Shown in pieces: positions 14,733-19,306 of a DNA stretch of 19,306 nucleotides. The number at the start of each line of letters is the position of its first letter. Within the stretch, counting starts at the first letter, position 1. The stretch comes from CBDUUP01 sp965370435 (GTDB lineage Bacteria > Chloroflexota > Anaerolineae > Anaerolineales > UBA11579), in assembly GCA_965370435.1 (NCBI GenBank), contig CBDUUP010000031.1:1-19306 (forward strand), read 5' to 3'. The notes beneath the pieces are model-generated. The model had not been told where the DNA came from and ran no database searches. It worked only from the letters and a program-made list of their open reading frames with translations. Both the position numbers and the translations under genes were made by a program.

Positions 14733-17700
14733 CCGTAAGGTGATATGGACTCGTTTTATGGCGTGGGTGTTTTCTGTGCTGACCAAGTAGATACGCAATG
14801 TGATCTGGCCCCTGTTCCGGGGCAATTCGCTCAAGTCCCAGGAATAGATCAAGTCGCCGTTGTTGACCGCCTTCTGGCTCTCGTGGAGTTTGTGCCAGGT
14901 GGAGGGAGAGTCGCCCACCCCATAGGCCAGTACGTAGCGCTTGAAGCCTTCAGTGGCGTCCACCTGACCATAGATATCCAATTGGCTGGCTCGGATCACG
15001 TCGCCGTCTTTTAAATTGGTGAAAGACAGCAGAGGGCGGGGGTCGTTCTCCTCGCAAGCCCGTTTGGGGGCGAAGAACACCGGGATGGAGAATCCCATCT
15101 CCTCGGCCCAGGAGCGCCCTGAGGCGTCATCCTTGATCCACGCCACCGCCCAGGGTTCGGTCACATTGAGGGCGAACTTCTCGTCGATGAAGTCCGAGCA
15201 AACCGGAGAGGCCTCCAAACCCGTCCAGGAATCCACCACTACTTTGTTCCAAATGTCCTCCGACTTGGGCAGAGGCAGTTGGTCGGCGGCGAAATACTCG
15301 GTGATCTGGTTAGGGCAGTACTGCGAAGGTTCAGTCCCCGATTCGGCGCAGATCACCCGCTCCACGATTCCCGGGGGCCGGATGAACGAAGATGGATTCC
15401 CCCCGGTCAATTGCTGGATTCCGGCCTGCATCACCTCCGCCCAGATGGGCGCCGCGCCGGTCAATCCGCTGGTATTCTGCATGGGGGTGTTATCCGGGTT
15501 GCCCACCCACACTCCCACCACGATATCGGGCGTATATCCAACCGTCCAGTTATCCCGGAAGTCATTAGTGGTTCCGGTTTTGGCCGCCGCCAGGAAGGGT
15601 AAGTTGAGGATCGAGGAAGAGCCAAAGGCCGGGGTACGCGCAGCGTTATCGGATATTATCGAGGAGATCAAAAAAGCGTGCTCGGCGCGTACAACCTGGT
15701 CGCCAGACGGCGCGTCATATTCAAACAACACTGTGCCGCTGTGATCTACGATCTTGGTGATTGAAACCGGCGGCACCAAACGCCCGCCGTTGGCCAAAAC
15801 CCCAAATGCCCCGCTCAACTCCAACAACGTGACCTCGCCGCCTCCCAGGGTGAGCGAAAGGCCGTAGTAATCGGCGGTCAGGGAGGTGATCCCCAGGCGG
15901 CGGGTAAAAGCTATCAAGCCATCCTCACCAGACAGGTTGGGGTCGTCGTAGATGCCGACGAAGTCCAGCGCTTTGACCGCCGGGATGTTGTAAGAGTTCG
16001 CCAGCGCAGAGCGCACCAATACCGGGCCGTGGTAGCGGCCGTCGTAGTTGACCGGCACGTAGGGGTCGCGGGGGTCGTCGGGGTTCCCTGAAGGCGGAAA
16101 CTCGGAGCGCACGTCCCAGATGAGGCTGGCCGGAGTCCAGCCCAATTCGAAGGCGTAGGTGTAGGTCAGCGGCTTTATGGAGGAACCGGGCTGGCGAGGG
16201 TTGATGGTCATATTGACCTGCCCGTCAATGGATTCATCATAGAAGTCCGCCGAGCCGACCATCACCAATATCTCCCCGGTGTTGGGGCGCAATACCACCA
16301 CCGCCCCGCTGCCCATGTTATGGGCCTCCCGCAGCGAGGTGATGTGCTGGGCGGCGATCTCCTGGGCGGAGTCTTGCAAGCCAGGGTCCAGGGTGGTATA
16401 GACGGTGAACCCGGAACGATAAATGAACTGGGGATCGTATAGAGTTTCAAGCTGCGCTCGAATATAGGTGACCCAATGAGGGTAGCGGATTTGAACGTCC
16501 GGGGAGGGGAAATCGTAATCATCCAACTGGGTAGCTGCCTCGGTGACCACAATCGCGTCGGCGCATACCGGCTGGACGTCGTTGCTCACGAAGATACATC
16601 CCTGCTCCTCGCTGGCCTGGTACATCAAAACCAGCACCTGCTCCTGACGCTTGAAGACCAGCGCCCGGTTGGTGTACACGTCGTAAACCGAAGGGGACTG
16701 GGGCAGCCCGGCCAACATGGAAGCCTGTCCCATGGTCAATTTATCCGCCGAGGTGTTGAAGTAGGTCTGGGCGGCGGCTTCCACCCCATAAGCCAGGTTG
16801 CCATAATAGATCTCGTTCAGATACAATTCAAGGATCTCGTCTTTGGAGTAGCGGCGTTCAATTTCAATCGCCAGAATGGCCTCACGCAGCTTGCGCTCAT
16901 AGGTTTTGACAAAGGCCTCTTCAGGGGCAAAAAGCAAGGCCCGGGCCAACTGCTGGGTGATAGTCGAAGCCCCTGAGACGGTCTCCCCGCTTTCATAATT
17001 TTGCCAGAAGGCGCGGACGATGGCGGTCCAATCCACGCCCGGATGGTTATAGTAGCCCGAATCTTCGGTCGCGATGGTGGCGGCGACCATGACAGGAGAG
17101 ATGTCGGCCAACTCCACAAAGGTGCGCCGCCCGGCGGTGGGATCCAGGATCTCGTAAAGCACGTTGCCGTTGCGGTCCAGGATGGTGGTGGTTTCAAAAT
17201 GGGATGCGCTCTCCCGCAGGCCTTCTACGTCCGGCAGGTCGGCCACGATGTTCCGGTATTGAATCACCATGTACGACCCGGCTGCAACCCCGGCAACGAT
17301 CAAGGCGAACAAACCCAGGATACCCATCCGCAGCAAGCAGCCCAGGCCGCGCCGCCAGGAACCTCCCCGCTTCCTGCGGGCCTGGGGCTGGGTGGTCGGC
17401 CTGGAGATCGGCCCGCTGTCCCCGCGGCGGGAGGTGGAAGTAGGCGCTACCGGGCCAACCGTGGTTGCGCCCACGTCGGTCTCGGTCACCCGCCTCGGCA
17501 GAGGCATGCCGTCCCGATCCAACGCAGGGGCGGGGCCGTGGGGCGTATCGCCCAAAGGCGGCGGCACCGGGGGGAGGGTTCGGGGGATGTCGCCCAGAGG
17601 CAGCGGAGGGGGAGGGAGCGGCTGTGGTTGGGGCGTATCTTCCTCGTCCGCAGGGGTTTCGGTTGGAGATTGCGATTGAACAGCGTTGGTTCTGGGAGGC

Positions 17701-17969
17701 CGTGACAAAGGCGGAAGTTCAGCCGGCGCGTCTTCCTCCCCGTACCAACCGCCGGTGGGATCGCCGGAAGGATAGCCGCTCTCCTCTTCCAGGATAAGCG
17801 TCTCTCCAGGAGAATGCGCTCCTCCAGGAGGGAGAGTCTCCTCCGGCGGGAGGGTGGCCTCCTCGTCCGGTGGGTGGCTTTCCGTCGGTTCCTCCCCCTC
17901 ATCGTCGCTAATTAACCGCCGGAAGCGTTCCCGGGGGTCATCAGAAGGATCTTTTTTCTCATCAGACAT
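14556..17969 (-). CDS. Class A penicillin-binding protein (PBP1A/1C-like) with long N- and C-terminal low-complexity tails
   Basis: Bifunctional peptidoglycan glycosyltransferase/transpeptidase of about 1137 residues, anchored in the cytoplasmic membrane. Residues 1-205 are a disordered, acidic and proline-rich cytoplasmic region, unusually long for the family. A basic patch (QARRKRGGSWRR) and one helix near 211-236 follow. The GT51 domain shows ATEDSGYYNHPGVD with catalytic Glu302, GASTITQQLARALL, and KLREAILAIEIERRYSKDEILELYLN. The transpeptidase has SSIK (nucleophile Ser596, Lys599), SYN (659-661) and KTGT (797-800). After about residue 975 come a beta-sandwich domain (LSFTNLKDGDVI to WDLSELPRNRGQITLRIYL) and a 57-residue Thr/Pro/Glu tail, probably wall-spanning. 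ATG 17969 is preferred to an in-frame TTG at 17981 because GGAAAATGCT precedes it. It is probably co-transcribed with the MaoC gene before and the CDF gene after. Confidence 0.93.
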   Translation of the reverse strand: MSDEKKDPSDDPRERFRRLISDDEGEEPTESHPPDEEATLPPEETLPPGGAHSPGETLILEEESGYPSGDPTGGWYGEEDAPAELPPLSRPPRTNAVQSQSPTETPADEEDTPQPQPLPPPPLPLGDIPRTLPPVPPPLGDTPHGPAPALDRDGMPLPRRVTETDVGATTVGPVAPTSTSRRGDSGPISRPTTQPQARRKRGGSWRRGLGCLLRMGILGLFALIVAGVAAGSYMVIQYRNIVADLPDVEGLRESASHFETTTILDRNGNVLYEILDPTAGRRTFVELADISPVMVAATIATEDSGYYNHPGVDWTAIVRAFWQNYESGETVSGASTITQQLARALLFAPEEAFVKTYERKLREAILAIEIERRYSKDEILELYLNEIYYGNLAYGVEAAAQTYFNTSADKLTMGQASMLAGLPQSPSVYDVYTNRALVFKRQEQVLVLMYQASEEQGCIFVSNDVQPVCADAIVVTEAATQLDDYDFPSPDVQIRYPHWVTYIRAQLETLYDPQFIYRSGFTVYTTLDPGLQDSAQEIAAQHITSLREAHNMGSGAVVVLRPNTGEILVMVGSADFYDESIDGQVNMTINPRQPGSSIKPLTYTYAFELGWTPASLIWDVRSEFPPSGNPDDPRDPYVPVNYDGRYHGPVLVRSALANSYNIPAVKALDFVGIYDDPNLSGEDGLIAFTRRLGITSLTADYYGLSLTLGGGEVTLLELSGAFGVLANGGRLVPPVSITKIVDHSGTVLFEYDAPSGDQVVRAEHAFLISSIISDNAARTPAFGSSSILNLPFLAAAKTGTTNDFRDNWTVGYTPDIVVGVWVGNPDNTPMQNTSGLTGAAPIWAEVMQAGIQQLTGGNPSSFIRPPGIVERVICAESGTEPSQYCPNQITEYFAADQLPLPKSEDIWNKVVVDSWTGLEASPVCSDFIDEKFALNVTEPWAVAWIKDDASGRSWAEEMGFSIPVFFAPKRACEENDPRPLLSFTNLKDGDVIRASQLDIYGQVDATEGFKRYVLAYGVGDSPSTWHKLHESQKAVNNGDLIYSWDLSELPRNRGQITLRIYLVSTENTHAIKRVHITLRVPTPTPTPTNTPTSTPTPTETPTGTPLPTGTPLPTETPTPSNTPTSTETPTPTETEIP

Positions 17970-18025
17970 AGCATTTTCCAACCGTCAAGAAATACCAGGC
18001 GCGAGGCATAGAGCAGAAGGGTCTC

Positions 18026-18505
18026 TTATTCCGTCTCCGCTGGTTTGGATACAATAATGGCCGTCCAGGTGCCTTTCATCACCGTAACGTCGTCCTGGTT
18101 CTTCACATCCAGCGCCACCACCACCGAGCCGCCGCCTAAACGCGGCACCGCTTTGGTCTCCTTCACTTCCACTTCCACGTGGATGGTATCTCCGATATAG
18201 ACCGGCCTGGAAAACTTCCAGTTGTTGATCTCTCGGAAGGCCAAGACGGTCCCCTCCATGAAGCCCGACCGGTCAATCAACCCGGAGGCGATCGAAACCG
18301 ACAATAAGCCGTGGGCGATGCGCCGCTTGAAGGGCGTATTCTTGCTGAATTCCACGTCGGTGTGGATCTGGTTGTAATCTCCGGAGAGACCGGCAAAGGC
18401 GACGATGTCGCCCTCTGTCACGGTTCGTGCGGCGGTGATGATAATGTGCCCCACCTCGAACTCTTCAAAGTACATGCCTCGGCTCTGAATCTGCGATGCT
18501 GCCAT
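18026..18505 (-). CDS. MaoC-like hot-dog hydratase
   Basis: Cytoplasmic 159-residue single hot-dog-fold protein of the MaoC/(R)-specific enoyl-CoA hydratase group, which hydrates trans-2-enoyl-CoA to (R)-3-hydroxyacyl-CoA. Diagnostic is AFAGLSGDYNQIHTDVEFSK with the catalytic pair Asp43 and His48, followed by FKRRIAHGLLSVSIASGL. Then come FREINNWKFSRPVYIGDTIHVEVEVKE and a closing strand, as expected for the fold. Length is standard. GGAGG lies 4 nt before ATG, a strong site. The gene sits between the restriction-enzyme candidate (14-nt gap) and the PBP (56-nt gap) with no clear functional link to either. The exact acyl substrate is unknown; a role in fatty-acid or PHA metabolism, or in a dedicated pathway, would all fit. 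Confidence 0.92.
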   Translation of the reverse strand: MAASQIQSRGMYFEEFEVGHIIITAARTVTEGDIVAFAGLSGDYNQIHTDVEFSKNTPFKRRIAHGLLSVSIASGLIDRSGFMEGTVLAFREINNWKFSRPVYIGDTIHVEVEVKETKAVPRLGGGSVVVALDVKNQDDVTVMKGTWTAIIVSKPAETE

Positions 18506-18519
18506 GGTACCTCCAATAT

Positions 18520-19266
18520 TTATGATGGGTTAAAATACTTTTTAGGAACATGCCCGAGCACAATGGACTCCAGCATGTCAATATAACTCAAATTGATGCA
18601 ATAATGGCATTGCTCCACCAAGCGTCTCATGTCGCGTTTTCTCGCCAGCCAACCGCCTCCATCCACGAAGTTAACAAACACTCGGTTCTCTCCGTGGCGG
18701 CTGTTGATGCCATCTAATCTTTGATAGGCATTAAACATATCACGCACTTTGGTTGATTGACCGCTGCTGGTAGTCTCTTGAAAAGAACTCATGATAATTA
18801 CCCAGGGATCACCAACGCTGGGGACTGCGAAATCAATATCCACGTCAATAATCCTTGATCGGCCTCTTTCGAACGGTACGCCATGAGCAGCTTTAATTTT
18901 TTCCAACTCCTGTTCAATTCTCCCCTCCACTTTGTATCCTTTTCGTCCCCCATAGGTGCCAATTAGTGAGCTTTTATACCGAATTCGTTTCGCAACCAAT
19001 GAACTTTCTTGAATTTCGCGATAGTTGAGCATATCCAAGTAATATCGAGGAATATACTCTTGTAATTCAATATCCCTTTTACCATCAACCAGCAATTGCC
19101 CTATCAAACGAGCGAAATCCGGCTCACGCCTTATTCTATTTTTAATAGTATTAAAACCCCACTCCCCTTGGAAATCACCGGGTATCCGTTCCAACTTCCT
19201 CAATAACGAAACAATGCGCTTGAATTTTTCTTGCGATAGTTCGATATCTTTTAAGATAACATCCAA
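18520..19266 (-). CDS. DpnII-like type II restriction endonuclease candidate
   Basis: 248-residue cytoplasmic protein. The C-terminal 110 residues follow, from memory, the layout of DpnII/MboI-type endonucleases: a DF strand (DVDIDFAVP, with Asp145), a hydrophobic strand plus GS/SSGxxTK turn (WVIIMSSFQETTSSGQSTKV), then VFVNFVDGGGWLARKRD (DG-GW, as in DpnII TDGQGW) and YCINLSYIDMLESIV. DpnII has E-x-N on the second strand; here M-S-S stands in that place, and Glu164 or Lys173 could substitute, so the active site is altered or displaced. The N-terminal half is helical and basic and may read DNA. The start is TTG at 19266, directly after the TGA of the preceding gene, suggesting translational coupling. 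The gene is clearly richer in A/T than its neighbours, which suggests transfer. It could instead be an uncharacterised DNA-binding relative; confidence is moderate. Confidence 0.55.
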   Translation of the reverse strand: MDVILKDIELSQEKFKRIVSLLRKLERIPGDFQGEWGFNTIKNRIRREPDFARLIGQLLVDGKRDIELQEYIPRYYLDMLNYREIQESSLVAKRIRYKSSLIGTYGGRKGYKVEGRIEQELEKIKAAHGVPFERGRSRIIDVDIDFAVPSVGDPWVIIMSSFQETTSSGQSTKVRDMFNAYQRLDGINSRHGENRVFVNFVDGGGWLARKRDMRRLVEQCHYCINLSYIDMLESIVLGHVPKKYFNPS

Positions 19267-19305
19267 TCACCGCTCTTGCTGGATTAGGAAATCAACAACT
19301 CTATC
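19267..19305 (-). CDS. C-terminal end of an unknown gene cut by the window edge
   Basis: The minus strand reads DRVVDFLIQQER and stops at TGA (19267-19269), immediately before the TTG of the restriction-enzyme candidate. A gene arranged like this would usually be a partner; a DNA methyltransferase would fit a type II R-M pair, but nothing in the 12 visible residues proves it. Confidence 0.35.
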   Translation of the reverse strand, partial: DRVVDFLIQQER

Positions 19306-19306
19306 A

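Noticed and set aside
15016..15744. 242-codon + strand ORF
   Set aside because: Antisense to the transpeptidase domain of the PBP, which has complete catalytic motifs.

Overview
The window looks like a chromosomal segment from an uncultured or environmental bacterium, most probably Chloroflexota of the Anaerolineae type. That placement is inference. It rests on the style of the proteins: lipoproteins with beta-propeller-like repeats, a class A penicillin-binding protein with a Thr/Pro tail, a degenerate DNA-methylase-like protein with a zinc ribbon, and small inverted-repeat elements between genes. No rRNA, tRNA, phage gene, transposase or CRISPR array was seen.

Left part (1-3993, + strand). 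Two tandem copies of a 10-TM EamA/DMT transporter come first (the first is cut by the window edge), and the downstream hairpin is duplicated with them. Next are a META-domain membrane-anchored protein with a strong terminator, a cupredoxin-like lipoprotein with a His/Asp/Glu-rich insert and its own terminator, and a GbsR/MarR-type regulator. The regulator has a near-consensus promoter (TTGACA, 17 nt, TATACT) with a perfect 7-bp inverted repeat at the expected transcription start, which suggests autoregulation.

Middle part (4020-10039). A TolB-like propeller lipoprotein is followed 13 nt later by a saccharopine-dehydrogenase-like reductase and then an NmrA/atypical SDR protein. A convergent pair on the - strand follows: a second, different saccharopine dehydrogenase-like reductase with an FG-GAP-like lipoprotein 15 nt downstream. 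The pairing of a reductase with a repeat lipoprotein therefore occurs twice. The short convergent gap (7450-7555) is built almost wholly of two degenerate 8-9 nt tandem repeats.

Right part (10309-19306). A 746-residue protein resembles an N4/N6 DNA methylase whose motif I and motif IV residues are altered. A 540-bp non-coding stretch follows, with a 127-bp MITE-like element and a period-9 inverted repeat array. The rest is on the - strand. In transcription order it holds the last codons of an unknown gene, a DpnII-like restriction endonuclease candidate (A/T-rich, TTG start directly after the preceding stop), a MaoC hydratase, a very long class A PBP, and a cation diffusion facilitator transporter broken by a one-base frameshift in a G run.

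The genes mostly serve envelope and metal homeostasis (transporters, lipoproteins, cupredoxin, PBP, CDF) and small-molecule redox. The most novel items are the likely pseudo-methylase, the restriction enzyme candidate with an altered catalytic motif, and the short-period intergenic repeats.
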